A DNA stretch of 64,000 bases from Parachlamydiaceae bacterium (GTDB lineage Bacteria > Chlamydiota > Chlamydiia > Chlamydiales > Parachlamydiaceae). The position numbers and the translations under genes were made by a program. Location: NCBI GenBank assembly GCA_030147755.1, contig JASBUW010000164.1, forward strand, positions 23,588-87,587, read 5' to 3'. The notes under the pieces are model-generated. The model saw nothing but the letters and a program-made list of their open reading frames with translations. It ran no database searches and was not told where the DNA came from. Shown in pieces: positions 1 through 9,173 of this stretch; the first letter of the stretch is position 1, and each line of letters opens with the position of its first letter.

Positions 1-1366
1 CGCTTTTCTTGCTGTGGAATGTTATAAGCCTTTGAAGGTTGTACTTTTTAATTATCTTTGATATTAAAATCTGACTAGCCACTGTTCTTGCATCAGTCTC
101 ATGTTCATAATGACCTATAGAAACGAATCGACCCTTTTCTGCATATTCACGATAAGTAGTATTATCCATAACAGAGATTAGAACTTCATAATCGCTTAAC
201 AAATCTTGCGAAATCGCAGCTGAGAAAGAGAGTTTGTGAAAAACAGGACCAAACTTCTCTTCATCATCCATTGAGAGAATACAGTGTTCAAACTCTTGAG
301 CTTTAGTTTTTACGTGGTCAGAGAAGATTTTGGGGGTAGCAGTCATAAATAGCTTGCGACATGTTCTGATGCCATTTGTTTCAAAGATGGTTGCAAATTC
401 ACTATTAGCGGTACCAGTGCAACGATGAGCTTCATCAGCAATAGTAATGTCAAAGGTCAGATGCTTATTTAATGCGCATAGTTCCTTGATAACAGGAGAG
501 GAGTGGTAAGTTGAAAAAATCACCTTAGGAATGCCGATAGATGATGAGAAGTAGTTTTGAATTGCTTGGGGGTTGGTGGTGGTTGGAAAACCTAACTCAT
601 AGAGACTGGTTACCATTTGATCGTTATCACCTACCGTGGAATCTGAGCAGACGAAGATAGGGATAAAATTGGTAGTGGCATTTGCAACCCATTCTTGGTA
701 AAGCTGAGATACAAGAGAGATCGAAGGGACTAAAACCAAAGTATTTTGAGATTTAAGCGCTTCTGCTATCCAAAGACCTACAAGAGTTTTTCCTGTTCCA
801 CAGGCCATGTGTAGTTGACCCCTGTCATGGCTTTCAAAGCCTTCAAGAATCGATGAAATAGCTTTTTCTTGGTGAGGTCTCGGGGTTTTAAGCTTTCTGA
901 CTAACTGAGGTTGTAAATGTTCTATGGAAGTCGGCCACTGAAGAGAAGAATCTAATAGATGCTCTAAGGAGCAAATGCCCACTTGTTTTTCTTGCGCAGC
1001 GATTACTTCACGTGCATTATTTCCTAAACGATCAGTTGTGCAGATTAACAGACGATAAGAAATTACTTTTCTAGAGGATTCACTTAAGAATTTATCGACG
1101 TCTTCCTTAGTAACATAATAGTTTTCATCATAGCATTTGGCTTGGATAGCCCAAAACTCTCCAGTGTGCGTTTCTGCAATTAAATCAATCCCTTTGTCTC
1201 TACCCCAGTTATTCGGCCAATCTTTCCAAAGCCATACCTTTTTCAGTTGAGCACTGTAAGTCGGATCATTTTCCAGGAACCATTTGGAGTATAATTCAAA
1301 AACCTTACCTCTTTCTGTAGGAGAGATATTAAATAAGTATTCAAATAAATATTTACTATTCGACAT
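1..1366 (-). CDS. DEAD/DEAH-type helicase with N-terminal restriction-endonuclease-like domain (partial, C-terminus outside window)
   Basis: The frame is open from the ATG at 1366 to the window edge, giving the first 455 residues. Residues about 15-130 look like an Mrr/PD-(D/E)xK nuclease domain: D61 in RDKGIDLIAE, then IQAKCY with Q75 and K77. A superfamily 2 helicase core follows, with Walker A CGTGKT near residue 185, DEAHR near residue 310 and a start of the second RecA domain (RLITFHSKK) at the cut edge. This order matches the large predicted-helicase group related to type I/III restriction subunits (COG4889-like), several of which act in phage defence. That role here is inference. No methylase is visible, but the far side of the gene is not in the window. 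Confidence 0.8.
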   Translation of the reverse strand, partial: MSNSKYLFEYLFNISPTERGKVFELYSKWFLENDPTYSAQLKKVWLWKDWPNNWGRDKGIDLIAETHTGEFWAIQAKCYDENYYVTKEDVDKFLSESSRKVISYRLLICTTDRLGNNAREVIAAQEKQVGICSLEHLLDSSLQWPTSIEHLQPQLVRKLKTPRPHQEKAISSILEGFESHDRGQLHMACGTGKTLVGLWIAEALKSQNTLVLVPSISLVSQLYQEWVANATTNFIPIFVCSDSTVGDNDQMVTSLYELGFPTTTNPQAIQNYFSSSIGIPKVIFSTYHSSPVIKELCALNKHLTFDITIADEAHRCTGTANSEFATIFETNGIRTCRKLFMTATPKIFSDHVKTKAQEFEHCILSMDDEEKFGPVFHKLSFSAAISQDLLSDYEVLISVMDNTTYREYAEKGRFVSIGHYEHETDARTVASQILISKIIKKYNLQRLITFHSKKS

Positions 1367-1417
1367 TTTTAAAAAACCAAAAACAGAATAAAATTCTTTT
1401 TATGAGACTTTGCTTTG

Positions 1418-3358
1418 TTATCGTTTTGCAACTTCTTGAATTAAAAGTTCATATGCACCCCAAGCACTTTTTTTAATGGCAAGATCCATTGGAGTCAATC
1501 CTTCTTTATTTTGTACCCACAGATTTGGTTGGAACTCCAACAATGTTCTTAAGACGTTAAGATCCGAGCTAAGCACAGCCTTGAAAACAGGAGTATCGCC
1601 ATTTGCATCTTTGAAATTTGGATCAGCTCCACGTTCCTTTAGTTGTTTCATATACTCAATTCGTTGATTTGATACTGCCAAACTAAGAGGCGAAATCCCC
1701 TCACATAGTATGTTAGGAGATGCTCCTTTCGCTAGTAAAAAGCAAAAAATAGGATATTGATCATATTTCAATGCATGAAATAGAAGATCCGGAAATAAAT
1801 CAATGTTGGCGCCTAATTCTATAAGATGCTTAAATATGCGAGGTTTTTTATAAATTAGTGCAAGATGTAAGGGAGATCGCCCTTGAATGTTTACTTGATT
1901 TGGATCAACTTCCATTTCAACTAAGCGTTTGATCAACAGAATCGCTTCATCTTCATTATTTTGTATACCAGGATAATAGTGATGATTTAGCATTCCAAGT
2001 AAAGAGGTACCGTCTGTGCTACGAACATGTGGATTTGCACCAAAATCAAGTAACAAGTTCAATATTTTGATTTTCCCAATGCCCGCTGCCGTCTTAAGTG
2101 CATCATCAGTTGCTCTGGCACCTAACTTCAGTAAGTGATTTACTATTTCAGAAAACCCAAGAATTACCGCATGCTCTAATGGTGTATGCAGGCTGTTAGA
2201 AGAACCTATTTGATATTCAATATCTGCACCAGCAGCAATGAGAGCATTGATTAACAAAAATTGTTGGTTTTCAATACACAAAGATAGTGGTGTAATCAGA
2301 GTCGAACTTCGCCCGCTGCTTCCCTGTGAATTTTTGAACACCTCGTTGACATTTGTGTTTTCTTTACTAATTAAAGTGTATGCAACGTCAATATATGCCT
2401 GTTCAATAGCATAACACAACGGAGACATACCTTGCGAACGTCGATTAGACCTAAAATAATCCGAATAAAATTCAGTTAAGGAAGCTGGGCGATATGATAT
2501 TTTAAAATCTAAGGAGTTGACCACACTGGGATAGGGAAGCACCATCTGAGGGCTATTAATCAAGTATGGTAGATTTATTACGCGCAGCTTATAATCCAAG
2601 GGAATAAGATTATTAAATTCATATTTTCCTTGCTCGTCAGTCCAAGATAACGCAATAGATTTATTATTCAGTTCTATTGATACACACACATCGCTTAGTG
2701 ATATATTTGAATGGGGATCAATCAGATATCCCATCACTGAACCTGGCAAATTCTCTCCAATTTCAAAATTAATTTGACGTGTTTCTGTTGACAGTTGTAC
2801 CTCTACTGCATTTTGAGAAAAATTGAGATATTTTGCAGTTGAAGAACCAGCCACTGCATAAGAGGGAACATCAATCGATACTTTGTATTTGCCCGCTTTG
2901 AGCGCATCAAAACGATATTGACCATGTTGATTCGTATATGTACAGACACTAGAATTGTCAAACGCAAGAATGACCGCCACTTCTGAGATAGGCTCTCCAC
3001 TGACTATATGATATACAGATCCATGAATTACTTTTGCTGATTCCAATGCAAAGTTAATTTCTTGATGCGCTCTAGCATTTCTTGGAATTGAAATACTTTG
3101 AGGATTTGCACTGGTTGATAAGTAGAGAGAAGGAACTTTAATTGAAATTGTATAAGTACCAACAGGCACATTCAAGAACTGATATTCACCTTTGATATCT
3201 GTTTTCTGCTGACGAGGAGGATTGGTAGACAAAACAACATCCACATCGGATACTGGAGAATTTGCCTCTTGCACTTTTCCTTTTATATTGATTGCTAGCA
3301 ATGACATTGGGAAAAATGTAATTGCGAATATCCATTTCAAAAATTTATGTCTCATCAA
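1418..3358 (-). CDS. Secreted protein with carboxypeptidase-regulatory-like beta domains and ankyrin repeats
   Basis: 646 residues. A signal peptide (FLKWIFAITFFPMSLLA) covers about the first 23. Three beta-sandwich units of the carboxypeptidase regulatory-like / Cna-B-like type follow (about 24-105, 108-200 and 208-290); each has the pattern of a variable stretch, then 'T..G.Y.F..L..G.Y.v.i'. From about 300 to the end are ankyrin repeats (for example SPLHLALIYKKPRIFKHLIE and TPMDLAIKKSAWGAYELLI). Both domain types bind proteins or saccharides and neither is enzymatic. An exported ankyrin protein in an intracellular symbiont suggests a surface or host-directed role (inference). It is transcribed on its own, 50 bases downstream of the helicase start and in the same direction. 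Confidence 0.85.
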   Translation of the reverse strand: MMRHKFLKWIFAITFFPMSLLAINIKGKVQEANSPVSDVDVVLSTNPPRQQKTDIKGEYQFLNVPVGTYTISIKVPSLYLSTSANPQSISIPRNARAHQEINFALESAKVIHGSVYHIVSGEPISEVAVILAFDNSSVCTYTNQHGQYRFDALKAGKYKVSIDVPSYAVAGSSTAKYLNFSQNAVEVQLSTETRQINFEIGENLPGSVMGYLIDPHSNISLSDVCVSIELNNKSIALSWTDEQGKYEFNNLIPLDYKLRVINLPYLINSPQMVLPYPSVVNSLDFKISYRPASLTEFYSDYFRSNRRSQGMSPLCYAIEQAYIDVAYTLISKENTNVNEVFKNSQGSSGRSSTLITPLSLCIENQQFLLINALIAAGADIEYQIGSSNSLHTPLEHAVILGFSEIVNHLLKLGARATDDALKTAAGIGKIKILNLLLDFGANPHVRSTDGTSLLGMLNHHYYPGIQNNEDEAILLIKRLVEMEVDPNQVNIQGRSPLHLALIYKKPRIFKHLIELGANIDLFPDLLFHALKYDQYPIFCFLLAKGASPNILCEGISPLSLAVSNQRIEYMKQLKERGADPNFKDANGDTPVFKAVLSSDLNVLRTLLEFQPNLWVQNKEGLTPMDLAIKKSAWGAYELLIQEVAKR

Positions 3359-4191
3359 AAATCTTTAACTGAAATTGAAGAAGTAAATTATATAAATAGT
3401 TTATTATCAATACAATATAAATAAATTTTTGAAACAATTGCACTGTTTCTTTCAACCAATGTTTCTTGAAAATCCGTGTTTCATAGGCATTACAACATTT
3501 TGGTAGGCGATAAAGATTCGTGTAAAATTCACACAGAAAAGCCTCGCGAATAAGTTTATTCGTGATGTTTAATTGATTGAGATACTCCTGATTGATATCA
3601 TCAAAATTAACTTCAACCTATTACTTTATGGGATCAACTCATCAAATAGATAAGATTGCGCGCTACTACACAACGTCTGATAATGTTTAATCTCAAGTTT
3701 TTATTGATTTGTTAGCCAATAACTATTGCAACAATCGATATATTGATATTACAGACAAATCATAATACCAGCAAACTGGCTACAAACTTACTGTTATGTC
3801 TATGAATCTAAGAAAGAGTTTTGAAGCTTTATTTCCTTTTACCCAATTGATTTAAACATGATCCTATAGAACTACAAAATCCCCTAAGTCAATCAAATGA
3901 GTATTCCATCTAATGCCTTGGTAAAAGGCTAAATATTCCTATGATAGCAATTCACTCTGCTTTTTTCATTATAAATGCGTTATTTACTTTATGATTTTCT
4001 AACAATTGCCATCTCTGTGTTATTCTCAAGAGTCCTTGATCTCAAAAACCCTTCTTGATAACTATAATTTGCTTAGATTTTCCTGAAGCAGGATAAACTT
4101 TAAAAAGTGCTTTTGCTAAAATTACAAAACACCTTATAAATAACCCTTAGCACTTTTAAGGCTTCTGCTCTTTTTAAGAGCAAAACAAGCA
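3359..4191. other. Intergenic region of about 830 bases, no supported gene
   Basis: AT-rich, with stops in all frames. A weak coding-like patch on the + strand around 3630-3860 starts with an ATG at 3630 but is broken by several stops, so it may be a decayed gene; I cannot name it. The end nearest parA holds small inverted repeats: a 6-bp stem with a TTT loop at 4167-4181, and complementary AAAAGTGCT / AGCACTTTT stretches at about 4102 and 4149. These may belong to the partition control region. Confidence 0.4.
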
Positions 4192-4212
4192 GATTTGCAA
4201 CGGTTGCAAATC
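4192..4212. promoter_or_regulatory. 21-bp palindrome in front of parA, candidate operator or parS-like site
   Basis: GATTTGCAAC, one central G, then GTTGCAAATC: two perfect 10-bp arms ending 22 bases before the parA ATG. A TCAGGAA ribosome-binding site (about 4224-4230) lies between them. Autoregulatory or centromere sites normally sit at this place in parAB operons, so binding by ParA or by the pGP6-like partner is a reasonable inference. Confidence 0.6.
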
Positions 4213-4234
4213 TAAACAGGTTATCAGGAATAAT

Positions 4235-5044
4235 ATGTATACATTTAATTTTTGTTCTTTTAAAGGCGGCACTTCTAAAACATCTGTTTGCATGCACCTC
4301 GGAGCATGTTTAGCTAAATACCATAATAAGAGAGTGCTTTTAGTAGATTTTGACTCACAAGCTAATCTTTCTATCGGATTAGGGATTGGAGCTGATAGCT
4401 TAAAAACTATGGTACCAGTTTTACAGAATCAAGCGCCTATTAAATCAGTAATACAAGAATCCCCTATTCCAAATCTTCATATCATTGCGGGTAATACCTA
4501 CTTAGATGGCATTGAATGTACTCATTCTTTAGTGAATAATCGTTATGCTCATGAATACTTAAAACGGGCCTTAAAGGAAATTAAAGATGACTATGATTTT
4601 TGTTTTATAGACACTCCCCCTTCATTGGGATGGCTGACTCAATCCGCTTTTTATGCCTCTCAACACACAATTATATGTGTTATTCCTCAAGCCTATAGTG
4701 TATTAGCTTTAGCTAGATTGAATGAATTTATTGAAGCTATCAAAGTAGATAATCCTATCGAAATTTTTGGAGTACTCGCATCTTGTTGGAATGAAAGAGG
4801 TGCCTATAATAGCAAAATTCAGAGCTTAATACAAAACTCATTTCCCAATAAGTTGTTCAGTTCAAAGATAAGAAGAGACGAGGCGGTTTCCAAAGCAGCT
4901 TTTGAAGGCAAAACAGTTCTAGAATTTGATGGGAATAGTAGAGCCGCTCAAGATTACAAAACATTCTCAGAAGAGTTTTTAAACCGTTTTAATAATCACA
5001 TCAATCAAATGGAACAATCGGTCGAGCAATATGTCGGAATCTAA
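4235..5044 (+). CDS. parA: ParA/Soj-type partition ATPase (chlamydial plasmid pGP5-D-like)
   Basis: 269 residues. The deviant Walker A box KGGTSKTS is at residues 10-17, with the signature lysine K10 and K15. Walker A' follows as LLVDFDSQAN near residues 36-45, and a Walker B-like FCFIDTPPSLGWL lies near 125-137. Proteins of this class form ATP-dependent gradients on nucleoid DNA and segregate plasmids. The downstream gene overlaps it by 14 bases and is a pGP6-D homologue, the same order as pGP5-D/pGP6-D on the small chlamydial plasmid, so the pair is best read as a chlamydial partition module. A perfect 21-bp palindrome lies just upstream and may be its operator. Confidence 0.93.
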   Translation: MYTFNFCSFKGGTSKTSVCMHLGACLAKYHNKRVLLVDFDSQANLSIGLGIGADSLKTMVPVLQNQAPIKSVIQESPIPNLHIIAGNTYLDGIECTHSLVNNRYAHEYLKRALKEIKDDYDFCFIDTPPSLGWLTQSAFYASQHTIICVIPQAYSVLALARLNEFIEAIKVDNPIEIFGVLASCWNERGAYNSKIQSLIQNSFPNKLFSSKIRRDEAVSKAAFEGKTVLEFDGNSRAAQDYKTFSEEFLNRFNNHINQMEQSVEQYVGI

Positions 5045-5741
5045 CTTAGCTCTAAAAGAAAAACCTCCAAAATTTAATCTATTTTCTCGCAATGACCCTG
5101 TGCATTCATTTTTTGGAGTAAAACCATTAGATGTAACAGAATCTCATCACATTGAGAAATTATTACTAGAAAATTTCCAACCAGGAGCAATTTTAGAAGA
5201 TCAAGTGTCTGTTGACATTGATCGAATGAAAACTGTTACAGCTGAGATTAAAGCAATTAATAAACAGGGAGCATTATTAATCGGTGAAAGAATAGCGACG
5301 GCTCGCGATATTCTTAAATCTTATAAAGATGGCACTTTTGTACAATGGATGGATTCAATATTTGAATCTAGAAGAACAGCTTATAATATGCTGTCTTACT
5401 TTGATCTTTATTGTGTTTTACCGGATCATGCTAAAGAGAACTTTAAAAAAATGCCTCAAAAAGCAGCTTACATGCTTGCCTCTAGACCAGGAAATGTAGA
5501 AACAAAAGTCGAACTTATTGGTAGTTATAGTAACTTAAAAGCGAATGACATGATGCTATTAATACAAGATAAGCTTCCTTCTAATCGACCTACCCGTATA
5601 TCTCACTCTTACCATACAAAATTAATCGACTCAGTTTTTTCTTGTGTAAACAAGCTACAAAAAAGAAAAGACGAACTCAATCAAAAACAAATACGTGAGC
5701 TTGCAGCTATTAAGGAATTAATCGACCAAATTATTGCTTAA
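5031..5741 (+). CDS. pGP6-D-like plasmid protein, probable ParA partner
   Basis: 236 residues, starting inside the end of parA. The central part (about 63-170) follows Chlamydia pGP6-D as I remember it: an 'IKAINKQGALLIGERI..AR.IL' segment, a 'F..WM..IF.....AYN.L.Y..L' segment and a 'KKMPQKAAYMLASR.G....KV.LIG' segment. The last resembles the Spo0J/ParB-like helix-turn-helix region. pGP6-D is a small plasmid protein of uncertain biochemistry encoded directly after the ParA homologue. Overlap and order suggest it is the centromere-binding partner (inference). The terminal 40 residues are charged and probably helical. Confidence 0.85.
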   Translation: MSESNLALKEKPPKFNLFSRNDPVHSFFGVKPLDVTESHHIEKLLLENFQPGAILEDQVSVDIDRMKTVTAEIKAINKQGALLIGERIATARDILKSYKDGTFVQWMDSIFESRRTAYNMLSYFDLYCVLPDHAKENFKKMPQKAAYMLASRPGNVETKVELIGSYSNLKANDMMLLIQDKLPSNRPTRISHSYHTKLIDSVFSCVNKLQKRKDELNQKQIRELAAIKELIDQIIA

Positions 5742-5769
5742 TATCATTAAGTCAATATGAAGTATTTTT

Positions 5770-6849
5770 TTAATTTAATTCCTCAAAAGCTTCAAGACGA
5801 CGAATAATATATTCATGCAAACTGGGTGTGGATTGCATGCCAATTTTAACAATAAAAGCTTTGAATAGCAGTTGATAGAGACGCGTTTCGCCTTTATTCT
5901 TTGTCTCCCCAACATCTAAGCTATCTTTCAGAGATTCTAATATAGCCCGAGGCGTAACAACAACATCATAATCTTCATAGTTTGTATTCGAACAAATATT
6001 TGTTTCTTCATCTGTCAAAAGTTGTCGTTCAAAATTCTTTCTATCAAGCTCAAAGAGAATATGAGCAGCGCTACGCGTTTTTATTGCAAGTTCTTCCAAT
6101 GGCAAACGATTTTGATCTTTAAACTCTACACAAGCTCCAGACAATATCTCACCATTTGCTCCATACGTTCCATAACGTATATCCTCATCAATTAATTCTG
6201 CTTCAAATGCATTTCCTTTTAATAAGGTAGTTGCAATGAATTTAGGTTGACGCACAATTTCTAGGGCTTCCATGTGATAAATAAAATTAATTTTATCATC
6301 ACTTTGCCAAGGATCATTTGTATCCCAATTAGCTTGATAGACGGGAGCTTTATGTTCTCTGCTATTAGAAAATCCTAATTTAACCTGCATTAAACTATGA
6401 GCCTTACCCTTACTGAGTTCAATTGAAAGAGGCACATATTTATTATATTTAGTATTAGCCAAGCAAAAAGTACGTTTTTCTGTAAGAGGTAAATGTCGAG
6501 ATAACCAGTCATCTAATGCACACATCTGCTCAAAAGCTGTCGCTCCTCCTAAGATGGCTGTGCGCATATTAAAATTATTCTTGCCTACAACACGTGGTTG
6601 ATTTTCTAGAATATTAATTCTTGCCAAATGTTCGGGTGCTCTATATAAAACCGAACGTAATTCCCAATAAACCTTCTTAGCGACTTTATTGAGTTTCTTA
6701 GCAATGAACTCGCAACCATGCCAATCAGGCTGCATTAAAAAATTAGGATTTCCCAAACAATGCAAAGCATTTTCATAGCCTAAACGATCTTTTTCATGGT
6801 AAATGAAAGAATAGTCAGGCATGATGTTGTTTACTTGTGTTGTGAGCAT
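5770..6849 (-). CDS. Hypothetical protein, 359 residues
   Basis: I do not recognise a family. I chose the ATG at 6849 because AGGAAAAACT stands directly before it; an earlier in-frame ATG at 6885 has no good ribosome-binding site. The protein is soluble, without signal peptide or membrane segment, and has mixed alpha/beta composition with many aromatic residues. It lies about 50 bases downstream of the Sel1-repeat gene on the same strand, so the two are probably co-transcribed. It converges on the partition gene pair, with only 28 bases between the stop codons. No catalytic motif is obvious. Confidence 0.7.
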   Translation of the reverse strand: MLTTQVNNIMPDYSFIYHEKDRLGYENALHCLGNPNFLMQPDWHGCEFIAKKLNKVAKKVYWELRSVLYRAPEHLARINILENQPRVVGKNNFNMRTAILGGATAFEQMCALDDWLSRHLPLTEKRTFCLANTKYNKYVPLSIELSKGKAHSLMQVKLGFSNSREHKAPVYQANWDTNDPWQSDDKINFIYHMEALEIVRQPKFIATTLLKGNAFEAELIDEDIRYGTYGANGEILSGACVEFKDQNRLPLEELAIKTRSAAHILFELDRKNFERQLLTDEETNICSNTNYEDYDVVVTPRAILESLKDSLDVGETKNKGETRLYQLLFKAFIVKIGMQSTPSLHEYIIRRLEAFEELN

Positions 6850-6896
6850 AGTTTTTCCTATATAATGGTATTTCGCATATTGCATCTATTTCAATA

Positions 6897-7706
6897 CTAT
6901 CTAAATTTAAGTTTTTTCCATAAAATCTTAAAATTAAAATATCTGTATAAAGCCTTTAATAAAGCTTTAAGAGCTATTTTATGGGTATATTTTTTCTTAA
7001 ACAAAGCGTCTTCTGAAGCTATATATTCTTCAATCTTTTGATAAAAGTGCCTATTGGAATCTAAATCTGAATCGCTCTTACTGTCATTTTCATGATCAGA
7101 TAAGAGATTTCTCATCGTCTTTTCTACATTATCATGCTTTTTTAATATCGTTTGAGCATTAATATGGCCCGTCGCTGCTCTTGCTTTTAAATGATTCAAT
7201 CGCAACTGTAAATAAAAAGATGCTTTTTCTTCAGAAGGTTTAACACCTAAACCTTTTGTATAGGCTTCTGCCAAGTACCTCAAAGCAAGCACGCTTCCTT
7301 GATCGGCAGCTAATTTATAGTAATGAAGAGCTTTTTCATAAGATTGTGCAACACCTTTGCCTTCAGCATAGATTTTGCCTAAACATGCTTGGGCACCTAT
7401 ATGGCCTTGATCAGATGCCAATTGATAATAATGAAAAGCTTGACTATTGGATTGTTCAATTCCATCACCATACTCATAACAAAAAGCGGTAGATACTTGA
7501 GCTTGAGGATGACCTTGATCGGCAGCTAATTTAAAATATTTAAAAGCGCTCTTATAAGATTTGATGGCACGATTACCATCTCGATAATACCTACCAAGCT
7601 CGTATTGAGCATCTGTATTACCTTGATCGGCTTTTTGCTTACAAACTAAAAAATCATCCTCTTTATCTTGTGACGATTGATCTTCAAAATCTAAATCAAT
7701 GATCAT
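6897..7706 (-). CDS. Sel1-like repeat protein
   Basis: 269 residues, no signal peptide. At least four Sel1/TPR-like repeats lie between about residues 30 and 170. Each has the form 'A...LG..Y..G.g...s...A..yy.lAadqGh', for example HYYKLAADQGS and KYFKLAADQGH. The C-terminal 70 residues are highly charged and end in a lysine-rich tail. Sel1 repeats are solenoid protein-protein interaction modules, enriched in amoeba-associated bacteria and often found in host-interacting proteins. The partner is unknown. Probably the first gene of a two-gene operon with the hypothetical gene that follows it on the minus strand. Confidence 0.85.
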   Translation of the reverse strand: MIIDLDFEDQSSQDKEDDFLVCKQKADQGNTDAQYELGRYYRDGNRAIKSYKSAFKYFKLAADQGHPQAQVSTAFCYEYGDGIEQSNSQAFHYYQLASDQGHIGAQACLGKIYAEGKGVAQSYEKALHYYKLAADQGSVLALRYLAEAYTKGLGVKPSEEKASFYLQLRLNHLKARAATGHINAQTILKKHDNVEKTMRNLLSDHENDSKSDSDLDSNRHFYQKIEEYIASEDALFKKKYTHKIALKALLKALYRYFNFKILWKKLKFR

Positions 7707-7789
7707 AGCTTTATCCTGTTCTTTTCATATTGTATTTATGGTATATATTTTCTAAAATTTTATTAAAATTTAAATGAAAGATTTGTCTT

Positions 7790-8632
7790 ATGACTAAGAA
7801 AAAGAAATCATCAAAATTCACTGCTCTTACTCAATTATCAAAATGGCTTACTCCTTTAGTCATTGGTGTAGGTTTAGGAATTGTGAGTCAACGTATTCCT
7901 CAACTTAAAGCTTACACAGATGAAGTCATAGAACCCATCGAACATCAAATATTTTCTCAAGCTCACTATCCACAAAAAAGTGCAGTAAATGGAACGCCTA
8001 TTTCGTCTTTTCACATTGATCGTCCAGGATATTCCTTAGCTTATGATGCACGTAATCGCAATCCTATCTGGGTTTATGAGCATTTAACCACCAATAGTAT
8101 TAAAGGCGAAGCTGATCGTTCTCATTGTGATTTCAAAGAAGACATTTGCCTTCCAGAACACTTAAGAGCCACTCCTCAAGATTATACAAGACAAGGATTT
8201 GATCGTGGACACTTAGCTCCAGCAGCAAATCATCGCTCTAGTCCTTCTTTAATGGCAGATACATTTTTCATGACGAATATGTGTCCACAATGTCCTCAGC
8301 TCAATCGTGGCTACTGGTCTAAATTAGAAAAGCACGTGAGAGATCTGACTAAATCTTATTCACATGTATATGTGGTGACTGGTCCTTTGTACTTGCCCTA
8401 TAATGAAACAGATGGCAAACGTTATGTGCGCTATCAAGTGATTGGCAAAAATGATGTGGCTGTTCCTACGCATTTCTTTAAAATCATTACGCTTGAAGAT
8501 AAAAATGGACATAAGGAAACACAAGCTTATATCCTGCCCAATGAAGCTATTCCTTCGCATGCCTATTTAGATAGCTTTCAGACTACTGTTGAGAAGGTTG
8601 AAAAATTAGCAGGTCTTGTTTTTTTGCATTAG
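7790..8632 (+). CDS. DNA/RNA non-specific endonuclease (EndoG/NUC1 family)
   Basis: 280 residues. The catalytic DRGH motif is at 138-141 (FDRGHLAPAANHR; H141 the general base), followed by the family's FxMTNMxPQ block with the asparagine that holds the metal (FFMTNMCPQCPQLNRGYW). Then come the 'L.KHVRDLT' and 'VYVVTGPLYLP' segments. The enzyme should cut single- and double-stranded DNA and RNA with magnesium. The N-terminus has a basic stretch and then a hydrophobic segment (about 22-35, LTPLVIGVGLGIVS), so it is probably exported or anchored in the inner membrane. A decayed partial copy lies directly downstream. Possible roles are a secreted effector, nucleotide scavenging or competition; none is proven by context. 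Confidence 0.93.
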   Translation: MTKKKKSSKFTALTQLSKWLTPLVIGVGLGIVSQRIPQLKAYTDEVIEPIEHQIFSQAHYPQKSAVNGTPISSFHIDRPGYSLAYDARNRNPIWVYEHLTTNSIKGEADRSHCDFKEDICLPEHLRATPQDYTRQGFDRGHLAPAANHRSSPSLMADTFFMTNMCPQCPQLNRGYWSKLEKHVRDLTKSYSHVYVVTGPLYLPYNETDGKRYVRYQVIGKNDVAVPTHFFKIITLEDKNGHKETQAYILPNEAIPSHAYLDSFQTTVEKVEKLAGLVFLH

Positions 8633-8744
8633 TAATGCTCGCTATATTATTCTTTTTTCGAAGAAAAAAATTGACGCCAATCAGTAACGCCTATATAAAA
8701 TTAGTACATGCGACCCGATTTTGAGGTCTTACAACCAAGACATT

Positions 8745-9173
8745 ATGGTAAAAAATATTGTACTTTCCCTTTTATTTGCTGTTATCCTCCCAACTATTAC
8801 GAATATAGTATACTCTAAAAACTCAAACGACAAAATTAAAAAAGACTATTTCGATAAAGCTTTTTTCATTAGGGCTACAATCATATTTTTAATATCAATG
8901 ATCATATCAACTTTATCTGAAATTGAAAAACATGTGAGAGATCTTACTAAAAACTCTGCTAGATCCCAACAAAACCAAGGCCAAGGGATATTATATAATA
9001 CACTCTATCTATTGCTTGATAGAAATAATGTGGCTATTTCTACACATTTCTTTAAAATTATGATGCTATGTTTTTCTCTTTGGGCTTGCGATATTTGGCT
9101 TCTAAAGTACGCCATAAGATTATGCCTAAATACCCAACGGCAATCCAACTCGCTGTACGAGATGGCAAGTTAA
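8745..9173 (+). pseudogene. Composite reading frame containing a decayed fragment of the EndoG-like nuclease
   Basis: An open frame of 142 codons from the ATG at 8745 (a TTG at 8721 is possible). The first ~58 residues are membrane-like and unrelated to the nuclease. From about 8920 to 9063 it repeats pieces of the intact nuclease upstream: EIEKHVRDLTKN matches KLEKHVRDLTKS, and NNVAISTHFFKIM matches NDVAVPTHFFKII, with the part between them deleted. The DNA is similar too. The end of the frame runs antisense over the 3' part of the small membrane gene at 9058-9315, so it is probably not real coding. Best read as a remnant of a tandem duplication, with no active site left. Confidence 0.7.

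Noticed and set aside
3630..3860. Possible transposase remnant on the + strand
   Set aside because: Several stops and no recognisable motif; only noted as possible debris.
4100..4297. 65-residue minus-strand frame across the parA leader
   Set aside because: It overlaps the palindrome and the parA start on the opposite strand and has no ribosome-binding site or domain.
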